A stretch of 64,000 bases of DNA from Mycobacterium shimoidei (GCA_002101905.1 LQPU01000025.1:186001-250000); one strand, 5' to 3'. Shown: positions 44,643-54,340, counted from the stretch's first letter. Translations and numbers: made by a program. Notes: generated by a model from the letters alone, not told the origin.

Positions 44643-45793
44643 GCGGACAACGCCGTCGAATCCGGCCCCGGCAGGGCCTGGCGCTACTGCTGGCCGCTGT
44701 GACGCTGTCGTCGTGCGCGAATTGGCGTGGGATTGCGAATGTTCCGATGCCCGGCGGCCCGGGCACCGGCCCCGGCTCCTACACCGTGTATGTGCAGATG
44801 CCGGACACGCTGGCTCTCAACGAGAACAGCCGGGTGCGGGTGGCCGACGTGTTCGTGGGCACGGTGCGGTCGATCAGATTGAAGAACTGGGTGGCCACGC
44901 TGACCCTGGGTCTGAACAAGAACGTCAAGCTTCCCAAGAACGCCACCGCCAGGATCGGGCAGACCAGCCTGCTGGGTTCGCAGCATGTCGAACTGGCCGC
45001 GCCGGCCAACCCGTCCCCGCAGCTGCTGCACGACGGCGACACCATCCCACTGGCCAATTCATCCACGTACCCCACGACCGAACAGACGCTGGCCAGTTTC
45101 GCGCTGGTCCTGCGTGGCGGCGGCATCCCGAACCTCGAAGTCGTGCAAAACGAGGTCTACAACGTCGTCAACGGTCGGGCCGAGCAGATCCGCGCCTTCC
45201 TTTCCAAGCTGGACACCTTTACCGCCCGGCTCAACGAGCAACGCGACGACATCACCCGAGCCATCGATTCCACCAACCGACTGTTGGAATATGTAGCTTC
45301 CCGCTCGCAGGTCCTGGATCGGGTACTCACCGAATTCCCGCCGCTGATAAAGCATTTCGACGAGAAGCAACGTCTTCTGATCGATGCGGTCGACGCGGTG
45401 GGCCGGCTCAGCCAGGTTGCCGACCAGTACCTGTCCGCGTCGCGAAGTGACATTCACTCCGATCTGCTGTCGCTGCAGTGTCCGTCACGCGAGCTCGGCC
45501 GTGCCGCACCGTATCTGATTCGCGCACTCAAACTGATTCTCGCCCAGCCGTTCGATGTCGACTCCGTGCCGAAGTCGTTCCGCGGTGACTACTTCAACCT
45601 GTCGCTGACCGCAGACCTGACCCTCAGCTCAGTCGACAACGCAGTGCTCACCGGGACCGGATTCTCCGGAGCGCTGCGCGCGCTCGAGCAGGCCTATGGC
45701 CGCGATCCCGAAACGATGATTCCCGACGTCCGTTACACATCCAACCCCAACGACGCACCCGGGGGGCCACTGGTGGAGCGGGCACAATGCTGA
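44639..45793 (+). CDS. MceE lipoprotein of second mce operon (LprK/LprL-like)
   Basis: 384 residues. The signal peptide with an Arg-rich n-region ends in TLSSC, a lipobox placing the lipidated Cys at residue 26. MCE domain at about 45-125 (NSRVRVADVFVGTV), helical region after it and a C-terminus with DPETMIPDVRYTSNPNDAPGG. The mature lipoprotein is the anchored member of the Mce tunnel. Its stop lies seven bases inside mceF. Confidence 0.88.
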   Translation: MSGQRRRIRPRQGLALLLAAVTLSSCANWRGIANVPMPGGPGTGPGSYTVYVQMPDTLALNENSRVRVADVFVGTVRSIRLKNWVATLTLGLNKNVKLPKNATARIGQTSLLGSQHVELAAPANPSPQLLHDGDTIPLANSSTYPTTEQTLASFALVLRGGGIPNLEVVQNEVYNVVNGRAEQIRAFLSKLDTFTARLNEQRDDITRAIDSTNRLLEYVASRSQVLDRVLTEFPPLIKHFDEKQRLLIDAVDAVGRLSQVADQYLSASRSDIHSDLLSLQCPSRELGRAAPYLIRALKLILAQPFDVDSVPKSFRGDYFNLSLTADLTLSSVDNAVLTGTGFSGALRALEQAYGRDPETMIPDVRYTSNPNDAPGGPLVERAQC

Positions 45794-47334
45794 CCCGATT
45801 CATCAAACGCCAGCTGGTCCTGTTCGGCGTACTCACCGCGATCACGGCGGTGGTGCTGGGCGGGTATTATCTGCGGCTGCCGAGCGCGATGGGGATCGGG
45901 CAGTACACGCTGAAGGTCAATCTGCCGGTATCGGGCGGCCTTTACAAAACGGCCAACGTGACCTACCGCGGCGAAACCATCGGCAAGGTCACCGCCGTCG
46001 TGCCGACCGAGACGGGCGTGCAGGCCACGATGAGAATTGCCAGCCGGTACAAGATCCCGATCGACGCGTCGGCCAACGTGCATTCGGTGTCGGCGCTCGG
46101 CGAACAGTATGTGGACCTGGTGTCGGAGGGCAATCCGGGCAAATACTTCTCGTCCGGACAGACCATCACCAAGAGCACCGTGCCCACCGACATCGGGCCC
46201 GCGCTGGACGCTGCCAACCGCGGGTTGGCTGTGCTGCCCCGGGACAAGATCTCGGTGCTGCTCGACGAGACGGCTCAGGCGGTCGGCGGGCTCGGGCCCG
46301 CGCTGCAACGGCTTGTCGACGCAACCCAGGCCATTGCCAGCGACTTCAAGAGCAACATCGGCGACATCGACGACATCATCGAAAACGCGGGACCGATCCT
46401 GGACAGTCAGGTCGACTCGGGCGAGGCGATCAAGCGCTGGTCGCACAACCTGGACATCCTGGCCGCGCAGGCCGCAGAACAAGACCAGCACGTGCAAAGC
46501 ATCCTCAGCCAAGGTGCGCCCACCGCCGACCAGATCAATTCGGTGTTCGGCGACATTCGCGAATCGCTGCCGCAGACACTGGCGAATCTGGCGATCGTGC
46601 TCGACATGCTCAAGCGCTACCACAAAAACGTCGAGCAGCTGCTGGTCGCCTATCCGCAGGGCGCGGCGGCCGCCCAGACCGTGACGGTGGCTTTTCCCGG
46701 CTACGCGTCGCTGGACAACGCGCTGACCATCAACCAGCCGCCACCGTGTCTGACCGGCTTTGTGCCGGCGTCCGAGTGGCGATCTCCGGCCGACACCAGC
46801 CTGCGACCGCTGCCGTCCGGAACATATTGCAAGATCCCGCAGGACACTCCGGCCAATGTTGTGCGCGGGGCGCGCAACATCCCATGCGTCGACGTCCCCG
46901 GCAAACGTGCTGCGACACCGCGGGAGTGCCGCGACCCCAACCCGTACGTTCCACTGGGAACCAACCCCTGGTACGGCGACCCGAACCAAATCCGCAACTG
47001 TCCCGCGCCCGGTGCGCGCTGCGACCAGCCGGTGAATCCCGGTCAGGTGATACCCGCGCCGTCGGTCAACACCGGCCTGAACCCCGCGCCCGCCGACCAA
47101 GTAACGCCGACACCGCCGCCCGTCAACGACCCGCTGCAACGCCCCGGTTCGGGCACCGTGCAGTGCAATGGGCAGCAGCCAAATCCGTGCGTCTATATCC
47201 CCGGCGAGCTGCCCAGGGCCGTCTACAGTCCGCAGAGCGGTGAACTGGTAGGGCCCGACGGCGTCAGGTATTCGGTCGAGAATTCACGTGGAACAGGAGA
47301 CGACGGCTGGAAGGAGATGCTGGCGCCCCGCTAG
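45787..47334 (+). CDS. MceF subunit of second mce operon
   Basis: 515 residues, the Mce1F length. TM (about 8-30), MCE domain (about 35-115) with SGGLYKTANVTYRGETIGKV, helical region (about 140-300), then the Cys-rich MceF segment (PPPCLTG, TYCKIPQ, NIPCVDV, RECRDPN) and a shorter Pro-rich tail than in the first operon's MceF. Ends the operon; no Mce-associated (Mas) genes follow, in contrast to the first operon. Confidence 0.88.
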   Translation: MLTRFIKRQLVLFGVLTAITAVVLGGYYLRLPSAMGIGQYTLKVNLPVSGGLYKTANVTYRGETIGKVTAVVPTETGVQATMRIASRYKIPIDASANVHSVSALGEQYVDLVSEGNPGKYFSSGQTITKSTVPTDIGPALDAANRGLAVLPRDKISVLLDETAQAVGGLGPALQRLVDATQAIASDFKSNIGDIDDIIENAGPILDSQVDSGEAIKRWSHNLDILAAQAAEQDQHVQSILSQGAPTADQINSVFGDIRESLPQTLANLAIVLDMLKRYHKNVEQLLVAYPQGAAAAQTVTVAFPGYASLDNALTINQPPPCLTGFVPASEWRSPADTSLRPLPSGTYCKIPQDTPANVVRGARNIPCVDVPGKRAATPRECRDPNPYVPLGTNPWYGDPNQIRNCPAPGARCDQPVNPGQVIPAPSVNTGLNPAPADQVTPTPPPVNDPLQRPGSGTVQCNGQQPNPCVYIPGELPRAVYSPQSGELVGPDGVRYSVENSRGTGDDGWKEMLAPR

Positions 47335-47420
47335 CCTGCGTTTCACGGAATATTCGGGCTCGCGCGCATCGGGGCGTTAGGGTCTTGGACAGGCGTTGGC
47401 AATGAGGCCGGAGGGCAGAC

Positions 47421-47873
47421 ATGACCGCCTATCAGACCGTAGTAGTCGGCACGGACGGCTCGGAATCCTCGCTACGTGCGGTCGCCCGTGCGGGCGCGAT
47501 TGCCGCCGAGTCGGACGCGAGGCTCGTTCTTGCCACCGGATACGTGCCCCAGAAGACGGATACGCGCGCCGCCGACATCCTCGGCGACGAGGCGTACAAG
47601 GTGCAGGGCGCCGCCCCGGTTTACGACCTGTTGCGCGACGCTCGTGAGCGGGCCAAGGCGGCCGGCGCAACCAAGATCGAGGAGCGGGCGATCCAGGGCG
47701 CCCCGGTAGACGCGCTGGTCGACCTCGCCGAGGAAGTCGGCGCGGATTTGCTGGTCGTCGGAAACGTCGGGCTCGACGCGCGCTCTGCCATCGTGGCCCG
47801 GATGTTCTCGATTCCCGGAAGTGTCGCCAGCCGGTCCAAGGTCGATGTGCTGATCGTGCACACCAGCGGCTGA
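47421..47873 (+). CDS. Universal stress protein, Rv1636-like
   Basis: 150 residues, single USP domain. Starts TAYQTVVVGTDGSESS, has RAADILGDEAYKVQG, GAPVDALVDLAEEVGADLLVVGNVGL and ends SKVDVLIVHTSG. These blocks are nearly those of Rv1636 as I recall it, a cAMP-binding USP, rather than of the two-domain DosR-regulated USPs. It lies 86 bases after mceF and five bases before an NTF2-fold gene, so it may be expressed with that gene and possibly with the mce operon. Confidence 0.85.
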   Translation: MTAYQTVVVGTDGSESSLRAVARAGAIAAESDARLVLATGYVPQKTDTRAADILGDEAYKVQGAAPVYDLLRDARERAKAAGATKIEERAIQGAPVDALVDLAEEVGADLLVVGNVGLDARSAIVARMFSIPGSVASRSKVDVLIVHTSG

Positions 47874-47878
47874 AAGCC

Positions 47879-48460
47879 ATGGGCCGGTTCGACATTCCGG
47901 ACATCGACACTCTGCGCGCTCGAGAGAAGCTCGTCCTCGATCACTTCCATGACGAGGTCGCCCAGCGGTGGGACGACGTGCTGGCCACCTTCCCTGTCCC
48001 GCACTATGAATTGATTCCGACCCTCACGGTGCACGACGGACAGGCAGAGGTGCGGCGCTATTACCACGACACCCGGGTGGCCTTCCCCGACCAGCACCAC
48101 GAGATCATCGCGCTGCGCCACAGCGCCGACGCTGTCGTCGTCGAGTTCTGGTTGCTCGGCACCCATCTGGGACCGCTCGGTGCGCTGCCGCCGACCGGGC
48201 AGCAGTTCCGGGTGCGGATGAGCGCCTATTTCGTCTTCGACGCTGATGAGAATCTGGTGTGCGAGCGCATCTACTTCGACACCTTGACCATGCTCAAGCA
48301 ACTGCTCGGCGGCCTGAGCCTCAAGGATCCCCGCTCGTGGCCCAAGCTGGTGCGGGCGTTGCGCGCTGTCGCGACCATGTCCGGCGCACCTGACCCGCGG
48401 CTGCTGAGCACCACGCCGCCGGATCTGAACGGTCAGCCCGGGCGAGACTCCTCCAGATAG
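47879..48460 (+). CDS. NTF2-fold (SnoaL-like) protein, 193 aa
   Basis: 193 residues. A SnoaL-like pattern covers about 20-150: LDHFHDEVAQRWDDVLATFPVPHYEL, then strand pairs HHEIIALRHSADAVVVEFWLLGTH and FRVRMSAYFVFDADENLVCERIYFD, ending with a helical extension. Such domains serve as isomerases, cyclases or hydratases of small hydrophobic substrates. It starts five bases after the USP stop. The 3' end overlaps the convergent TetR gene by 28 bases. Confidence 0.78.
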   Translation: MGRFDIPDIDTLRAREKLVLDHFHDEVAQRWDDVLATFPVPHYELIPTLTVHDGQAEVRRYYHDTRVAFPDQHHEIIALRHSADAVVVEFWLLGTHLGPLGALPPTGQQFRVRMSAYFVFDADENLVCERIYFDTLTMLKQLLGGLSLKDPRSWPKLVRALRAVATMSGAPDPRLLSTTPPDLNGQPGRDSSR

Positions 48461-49071
48461 GTTGCCAGAGCGTTGATCAATCCTTGGCGGGCCTCGTCGA
48501 GGTCGGCATAAGAACCGAGTTGGCGTTCGGAGACCAGCCCGCGCATCGCGCCGGGGATGAGGGTGGCAACCTCGCGGACACGTTGGGGGTCGACACCTAA
48601 GTCCGCGAAAGCGTTCTGGCAGGTTTCCTGCCAACTCTTACCCCAGGAGAACAGTTCGGCAGCGGTGCGCGGGTAGAGACGCTCCAGCTCTTTGTAGTCC
48701 CGCGGCAGCGCGGCCCGCAGATTTTCAATCGCGCGGGAATCCTCTGAGGCCAGCCCACGATAGAGCGTGTCGATGATCGCGCCGACACGCTCGCGCAGCG
48801 GCGCGTCGGATTCGACGTTCGCCAACGCCGAGATCGTCGCGTCGCGCCGCTCGGCGGTGCGGTGCAGCACCGCGGCCCAGAAGCCGTCGACGTCGCCGAA
48901 CTGGTACTGGACCGCCCCCCAGGTCGCCCCGCTTTCCTTGGCGATCCGGCTGGCCGACACCGCAGCAGGGTCGCCCGAGGCAAGCGAACGCACCGCCGCA
49001 TCGAGCATGTTCTGCCGGGTGGCCAGTCCGCGCTTGTTGCTCCGACGCTGCCGCGCCTCCGCCGGTGTCAC
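48433..49071 (-). CDS. TetR-family regulator, divergent from a Rieske oxygenase
   Basis: 212 residues from a GTG at 49071. The HTH is RQNMLDAAVRSLASGDPAAVSASRIAKESGATWGAVQYQFGD (about 20-60) and the C-terminal ligand domain is all helical. The perfect repeat TTCATAG...CTATGAA begins four bases upstream of its start codon, leaving no room for a ribosome site, so the mRNA is probably leaderless. It likely represses itself and the divergent Rieske/DapB-like genes. Confidence 0.85.
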   Translation of the reverse strand: MTPAEARQRRSNKRGLATRQNMLDAAVRSLASGDPAAVSASRIAKESGATWGAVQYQFGDVDGFWAAVLHRTAERRDATISALANVESDAPLRERVGAIIDTLYRGLASEDSRAIENLRAALPRDYKELERLYPRTAAELFSWGKSWQETCQNAFADLGVDPQRVREVATLIPGAMRGLVSERQLGSYADLDEARQGLINALATYLEESRPG

Positions 49072-49074
49072 AAA

Positions 49075-49094
49075 TTCATAGTACCCTCTATGAA
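49075..49094. promoter_or_regulatory. Candidate TetR operator between tetR and the Rieske gene
   Basis: TTCATAG (49075-49081) and CTATGAA (49088-49094) form a perfect inverted repeat with a six-base spacer, adjacent to the tetR GTG and 67 bases before the Rieske ATG. Confidence 0.6.
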
Positions 49095-49160
49095 CTTGCT
49101 GCTGAACGAACTACTATTCCTGGCGTCGCCTGTTAACAACCGCAGGAAGGACCAGCTCAC

Positions 49161-50186
49161 ATGGCCAAGCCGCCGCTGTCGATGAAACCGACAGGCTGGT
49201 TCCAAATCGCATGGTCCGACGAGATCGGGGTCGGCGCCGTCCACAAGATGAAGTACTTCGGCCAGGAGATGGTGGCCTGGCGGGCCGAGTCAGGACAGTT
49301 GACCGTCATGAATGCCTACTGCGAGCACCTCGGCGCTCATTTGGGCTACGGCGGCAAAGTCGTCGGCGAGGTGCTGCAGTGCCCATTTCACGGCTGGCAG
49401 TGGAACCAGCAGGGACGCAACGTGTGCATCCCGTACCAGGACCGGCCCAACCGCGGCCGGCGCATCCGCACCTACCCGGTCGTCGAGCGCAACGAGTCGG
49501 TCTACATCTGGCATGACGTCGAGGCGCGCGCGCCGTTCTTCGAAGTGCCCGATGTATTCGCCGATTTCGCCGACGGTGCCAGCGCGGCCGATTACTACCC
49601 ACAGCAGCGCCTCTACGAGCCCGGCCTGGAATTGCACCCGCAGTACGTGCTGGAGAACGGTGTGGATTTCGCCCATTTCAAGTATGTGCACAACACCCCG
49701 ATCGTGCCGGTGTTCACCCGCCACGACTTCGACGAGCCGGTGTCTTACGTCGACTTCACCATCACCTTCGAAGGTGACGACGCCCAGTCGATCGAGGACG
49801 TCAACAGCGGCGTCGAGGCCATCAACGGCGGTCTCGGCGTCGCGGTGACCAAAAGCTGGGGCATGGTCGACAACCGCACCATCTCCGCGATCACCCCGGT
49901 CGACGAGTCCACCTCCGATGTGCGGTTCATGGTCTACATCGGCCGGCGCCACGGCAAGGATCCGGTCCGGGCGTTGTCCCGGGCAAAAGAGGTTGGGCGC
50001 GAGGTGATTCGGCAGTTCGAACAGGACATCGAAATATGGCGACACCAGCGCTACTCGGATCCGCCGGGCCTGACCACCGATGAGTACAAAGGCTTCACCG
50101 CAATTCGCAAGTGGGCGAAGCAGTTCTATCCCGACGGTATCGGCGGCAGCGCAGCCGAAGTGTACGCGGCATCGCAGAAAGGCTGA
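49161..50186 (+). CDS. Rieske non-heme iron oxygenase, KshA-related
   Basis: 341 residues with AGGAAGGA upstream of the ATG. Rieske ligands in YCEHLGAHLG and CPFHGWQWN (about Cys54, His56, Cys74 and His77). Mononuclear iron ligands in NGVDFAHFKYVHNTP (about 170-184, two His) and a distal Asp in FEQDIEIWRHQRY (about 289-301). Shorter than the KshA-like protein and diverged from it, so a different substrate is expected. Its reductase is not nearby. It is followed six bases later by a DapB-fold oxidoreductase and is probably controlled by the divergent TetR. Confidence 0.88.
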   Translation: MAKPPLSMKPTGWFQIAWSDEIGVGAVHKMKYFGQEMVAWRAESGQLTVMNAYCEHLGAHLGYGGKVVGEVLQCPFHGWQWNQQGRNVCIPYQDRPNRGRRIRTYPVVERNESVYIWHDVEARAPFFEVPDVFADFADGASAADYYPQQRLYEPGLELHPQYVLENGVDFAHFKYVHNTPIVPVFTRHDFDEPVSYVDFTITFEGDDAQSIEDVNSGVEAINGGLGVAVTKSWGMVDNRTISAITPVDESTSDVRFMVYIGRRHGKDPVRALSRAKEVGREVIRQFEQDIEIWRHQRYSDPPGLTTDEYKGFTAIRKWAKQFYPDGIGGSAAEVYAASQKG

Positions 50187-50192
50187 ATTCCA

Positions 50193-51284
50193 ATGATTGC
50201 ACCCGCTCGACCGATCCGCGTGTTCCAGGTCGCCACCGGCAACGTCGGCTCGGAGATGATCAAGCGGATCGCCGCGCATCCGGACCTGGAACTGATTGGC
50301 GTGCATTGCTATTCGCCGGAGAAGATCGGCAAGGACGTCGGCGAACTGGTCGGCTTGGCACCCAACGGGGTGAAGGCGACCGGCACTGTCGAGGAGATCA
50401 TCGCAGCCAAGCCTGATGTGTTGACGTTTCACGGCGTGTTTCCCGACGAAGACCTCTACGTCAAAGTTCTCGAGGCAGGGATCAACATCGTCACCACCGC
50501 CGACTGGATCACCGGCTGGCACCGCGACAAGAACCACCCGCACCCGTCGGGCAAGCCGGTGAGCCAACTGCTGGCGGAAGCTTGCGAGAAGGGCGGTGCG
50601 ACGTTCTACGGGACTGGAATGAATCCAGGGCTGAATCAGATTCTCGGCGTGGTCTGTTCGGCCGACGTCTCCGAAATCGAGAACATCACCACGATCGAGT
50701 CGGTCGATGTGTCGTGCCACCACTCGAAGGAAACCTGGGTCGAAGTCGGCTACGGCCAGCCCGTCGACGATCCGGAAATCCCGGCGAAGCTGGAGCGCTA
50801 CACCCGCGTCTTCGCCGACAGCGTGCTGATGATGGCCGACTGCTTCGACCTGCCGCTCGACGACGTCACGTTCAGCTATGAGCTGGGCGCGTGCACCAAG
50901 GACGTCGATCTGGGCTGGTACAGACTGCCCAAGGGCTCGCTGGGCGGCAACTACATCAAGTATCAGGGCATTGTCGACGGGGTTCCGCGGATCGAGACGC
51001 ATCTGGAATGGCAGATGACGCCGCACACCGATCCGAGCTGGAACATCAAGGGCTGCTACATCACCCAGATCAAAGGCGACCCCAACATCTACAACAAACA
51101 CATGATTTTTCCCAAGGACGGTGTGGATCTGTCCGACCCGAAAAACTTCGCGTCGATCGGCATGACCGTCACCGGCATGCCGGCGCTGCATGCGATCGCG
51201 TCGGTGGTAGCCGCACCACCAGGATTGCTCACCAGTGCTGACCTGCCGCTGCGTGGATTCGCCGGCAGGTTCAAGTCGCGGTAG
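50193..51284 (+). CDS. DapB-fold NAD(P)-dependent oxidoreductase
   Basis: 363 residues. The N-terminal Rossmann domain has VFQVATGNVGSEMIKRI (about 10-26). A segment around 105-115 (NIVTTADWITGW) and a C-terminal alpha/beta domain resemble dihydrodipicolinate reductase. Mycobacteria carry many paralogues that are not in lysine synthesis, some near 2,4-diaminopentanoate dehydrogenase. The true dapB is shorter. It forms a two-gene unit with the Rieske oxygenase, so oxidation or reduction of the hydroxylated product is likely. Confidence 0.82.
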   Translation: MIAPARPIRVFQVATGNVGSEMIKRIAAHPDLELIGVHCYSPEKIGKDVGELVGLAPNGVKATGTVEEIIAAKPDVLTFHGVFPDEDLYVKVLEAGINIVTTADWITGWHRDKNHPHPSGKPVSQLLAEACEKGGATFYGTGMNPGLNQILGVVCSADVSEIENITTIESVDVSCHHSKETWVEVGYGQPVDDPEIPAKLERYTRVFADSVLMMADCFDLPLDDVTFSYELGACTKDVDLGWYRLPKGSLGGNYIKYQGIVDGVPRIETHLEWQMTPHTDPSWNIKGCYITQIKGDPNIYNKHMIFPKDGVDLSDPKNFASIGMTVTGMPALHAIASVVAAPPGLLTSADLPLRGFAGRFKSR

Positions 51285-51362
51285 GCCCAGCCCCGACCCC
51301 ATGGCCGCTGAAACGGTTAAGTTGGCCTATATGGACAGCGACCAGCGGGATCCGAGCTCACC

Positions 51363-53900
51363 GTGCCCGGTCGGTGCGATTTGGTGAATCGCATGGACGA
51401 GCAGCTTGACGAGCTGCGGGCCGCCCGCGACCAGCTGGAACAGTTGGTGCAGGTCATCGTCGAGATCGGTGCCGATCTGGACCTGGACGTGACGTTGCGA
51501 CGAATCGTCGATGCAGCGATGCAACTGACCGGTGCGCGCCTGGCCGCGCTGGGCATACGCGGACCGGCCGGTGGCCTGGATTCTTTCATCTGCACAGGTA
51601 TCGACGACGACACGGCGCGGCGGCTCGGCGATCTGCCGGTAGGTGAGGGCCTTCGGGTCGATGATGCGAGCACTCACTCGAAGGCCGCCGCGCTGCAGGG
51701 CCACGACCTGCAGATACGCGCTCTGCTCGGCGTGCCGATCATCGCGCGGTCGGCTGACTTGGGCAACCTCTATCTGGCCGACGACCGCCCTGGCCGAGTG
51801 TTCTCCGAAGCCCAGGAGAGCGCCGTTCGGGCCTTGGCCTCGGCGGCGGCAGTCGCCATCGACAACGCGCGACTGTTCGAACGAGAACGCGAATCGGCGA
51901 AATGGACGAAGGCCAGTCGCCAGATCACCACCGCGCTACTGTCCGGCGACCCGCAGACGGGGCCATTGCAGCTCATTGTCAACCGTGCCCTCGAGTTGGC
52001 CCAAGCCGAACAAGCGATACTGCTGGTTCCGGCCGAAACCGAACTCGCCGCCGACGAGGTCGACACCTTGGTGGTGGCCGCGACGGCGGGCCGGTACTCC
52101 GCAGAAGTGATCGGGCGGCAGGTTCCGATCGACGGCTCCACCACAGGTGGAGTTGCGCGTCGCGGCATTCCGCTGATCACCGACTCCTTCCAATACCCGA
52201 TCGAGGGATTCACCGATGTCGGCGAACGCTCGGCGGTGGTGATGCCGCTGATCGCCGACGACGCAGTGCTCGGTGTCATCGCCGTCGCGCGCAATCCGCA
52301 GCAGCCGCCGTTCGGTAACGATTACCTCGACCTGGTCAGCGACTTCGCCCGGCACGCTGCTATCGCGTTGGCGCTGACAGCAGGTCGCGAACACGCGCTC
52401 AATCAGCAACTCGCGCAAGCCGACACCGTCGACGAGGCGGTGCGGACCGCTGCTGAGGAACTGCGTCGGCTGTGGCGGGCTCGCCGGGTGCTGGCCGCCA
52501 CCTTTCCCGCTCAGCGCCCTCCTTCCGAAATCTCCTCGAATACACCGGTTTTGGTCTCAGTTGGTGAGCCCGCGCAGTGGGCCGACCTGCCATCCGACAC
52601 ACGTCAGATGCTCAGCTCGCTGCGCGACGGCGACCTGCTCACCCCCAACGCAACACAGCCCGGGACGGCGGGCATCGCGCTGCAGCATCCCGAGGGTGTG
52701 CTCGTCGTCTGGATCGAGCTGGCCGAACAACGACCGTTCACTTTGGAGGACCAAACGCTGCTCACGGTGCTGGCCGGCCGACTCGGCCAGGGCCTGCACC
52801 GGGTGCATCAGGTTGACCAGCAACGTGAAACCGCACTGGCGTTGCAGCATGCAATCCTCGGCCCCTCTCGTCTTCCGAGCGGGTTCGCGGTGCGCTATGA
52901 GGCGGCCAGCCGGCCCCTGCACGTGGGCGGTGACTGGTATGACGTCGTCGACCTCGACGACGGGCGCATCGCGCTGATTGTCGGCGATTGTGTCGGCCAC
53001 GGCCTCACGGCGGCGACCGTGATGGGGCAGTTGCGCAGCGCCTGCCGCGCGCTGCTGCTCGAGCGCGCCAGCCCCAGTGCGGCTCTCGCGGGGCTGGACC
53101 GTTTCGCCGCGCGGCTGCCCGGCGCCCAATGCACCACCGCCGTCTGCGCGGTACTCAATCCCGACACCGGAGAGCTGGTGTACTCCAGTGCCGGTCACCC
53201 GCCGCCCATCCTGGTCGACGCCGACGGCACCACGCGAATACTCGACGACGGCCACACCATCCCGTTAGGCGTACGACCCGATCGGCCCCGTCCGGAAGCC
53301 CGGGTGACTATCCCGGCGCGGGCGACGCTGCTGCTGTACACCGACGGTTTGGTCGAGCGCCGCCGCGTCGCGCTCGATGACGGCATCGCGCGCGCGGTGA
53401 GCATGGTCCAGGACGGGCGCACCAGTTCACTCGATGATCTGGCGAACCAGATCATGTCGCGGCTCGCGCCAAGCGGTGGGTATCAGGATGATGTGGCGAT
53501 GCTGCTATATCGCCATCCGGCCCCGCTGCAGGTGGACTTCCCCGCCCACGCCAGCCAGCTCGCCCACAGCCGCAGCGCCTTGCGCGGCTGGTTGAGCCGG
53601 GCCCGGGTGGGCACAGATCAGGCTCACGACATGGTTGTCGCCGCCGGCGAGGCCGTCGCCAATGCCATCGAGCACGGCCACCGGCACAGTCCCGAGGGCA
53701 TGATCAGGCTGCGTGCGACCATGCTCGTCGACGAGGTGCATCTGACCGTCACCGACACCGGCTCGTGGAAAACGCCGCAACCGGCCGCCAACCCGCACCG
53801 TGGCCGGGGTATCAACCTCATGCGGGCGCTCATGCGCGACGTCGCCATCCACGCCGACACCACCGGAACGACAGTCCACCTCTCCGCGAGGATCACCTGA
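51363..53900 (+). CDS. GAF-PP2C(SpoIIE)-HATPase multidomain sigma-pathway regulator
   Basis: 845 residues from the GTG at 51363; the ATG at 51393 is an equally good start. A coiled-coil N-terminus (about 10-30), then a GAF domain (about 40-175), a second GAF-like domain (about 185-345) and a third divergent one (about 360-490). The PP2C/SpoIIE phosphatase (about 505-705) has GGDWYDVVDLDDG, VGDCVGHG, SSAGHPPP and LLYTDGLVERR. An RsbW-type anti-sigma kinase domain (about 725-845) has AAGEAVANAIEHGH. Phosphatase and kinase in one chain can reset a STAS antagonist in both directions. The STAS gene overlaps its stop, so they act together in partner switching of a stress sigma factor. Confidence 0.9.
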   Translation: MPGRCDLVNRMDEQLDELRAARDQLEQLVQVIVEIGADLDLDVTLRRIVDAAMQLTGARLAALGIRGPAGGLDSFICTGIDDDTARRLGDLPVGEGLRVDDASTHSKAAALQGHDLQIRALLGVPIIARSADLGNLYLADDRPGRVFSEAQESAVRALASAAAVAIDNARLFERERESAKWTKASRQITTALLSGDPQTGPLQLIVNRALELAQAEQAILLVPAETELAADEVDTLVVAATAGRYSAEVIGRQVPIDGSTTGGVARRGIPLITDSFQYPIEGFTDVGERSAVVMPLIADDAVLGVIAVARNPQQPPFGNDYLDLVSDFARHAAIALALTAGREHALNQQLAQADTVDEAVRTAAEELRRLWRARRVLAATFPAQRPPSEISSNTPVLVSVGEPAQWADLPSDTRQMLSSLRDGDLLTPNATQPGTAGIALQHPEGVLVVWIELAEQRPFTLEDQTLLTVLAGRLGQGLHRVHQVDQQRETALALQHAILGPSRLPSGFAVRYEAASRPLHVGGDWYDVVDLDDGRIALIVGDCVGHGLTAATVMGQLRSACRALLLERASPSAALAGLDRFAARLPGAQCTTAVCAVLNPDTGELVYSSAGHPPPILVDADGTTRILDDGHTIPLGVRPDRPRPEARVTIPARATLLLYTDGLVERRRVALDDGIARAVSMVQDGRTSSLDDLANQIMSRLAPSGGYQDDVAMLLYRHPAPLQVDFPAHASQLAHSRSALRGWLSRARVGTDQAHDMVVAAGEAVANAIEHGHRHSPEGMIRLRATMLVDEVHLTVTDTGSWKTPQPAANPHRGRGINLMRALMRDVAIHADTTGTTVHLSARIT

Positions 53901-54217
53901 TGACCACACTGCTCACCGTCGACACCGCGCGCGGCGACGACGGCGCACTCACGCTGGTCGCGGCGGGCGAAATCGACCTGAGCAACGTCGAGGCCTTTAG
54001 TCGGGCACTCGACACGGCCATCACCGAGAATGCCGGCAGCAAAAGGAAACTCACGGTCGACCTCAGCGCCGTGGAGTATCTGGACAGCGCCGCCATCAAC
54101 GCCCTGTTTCCGCACGCCGAGCAGATCCGTCTCATCGTCCACCCGTTGCTGGTCCGCGTCTGCACGGTCAGTGGCCTGACCGAACTGACCACAGTCGAGG
54201 CCCCGCCGAAAGCTTGA
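53900..54217 (+). CDS. STAS-domain anti-sigma factor antagonist
   Basis: 105 residues, single STAS domain. Starts at TGATGA overlapping the phosphatase stop. The phosphorylation site is Ser63 in EYLDSAAIN, the usual DSxG/A-like loop before the second helix; GEIDLSNVEAF is the first conserved block. In its dephosphorylated form such a protein binds an anti-sigma kinase and frees the sigma factor. The upstream gene supplies both kinase-like and phosphatase domains for this residue. Confidence 0.9.
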   Translation: MTTLLTVDTARGDDGALTLVAAGEIDLSNVEAFSRALDTAITENAGSKRKLTVDLSAVEYLDSAAINALFPHAEQIRLIVHPLLVRVCTVSGLTELTTVEAPPKA

Positions 54218-54340
54218 GCCCCCTGGGAGGGGGGACATCGTCGTGCAGACCCATCTTCACCTGACGAGCCCAGGCGGGAGTCGTGATTTTGCGGAGTCGG
54301 GAGATTTGGCGATATATCGGTAACGCCGACCTAGGCAACC

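Noticed and set aside
45733..47139. A 468-residue minus-strand open frame over the second mceF
   Set aside because: Antisense shadow of a complete MceF; composition is Arg/His/Val-rich and motif-free.
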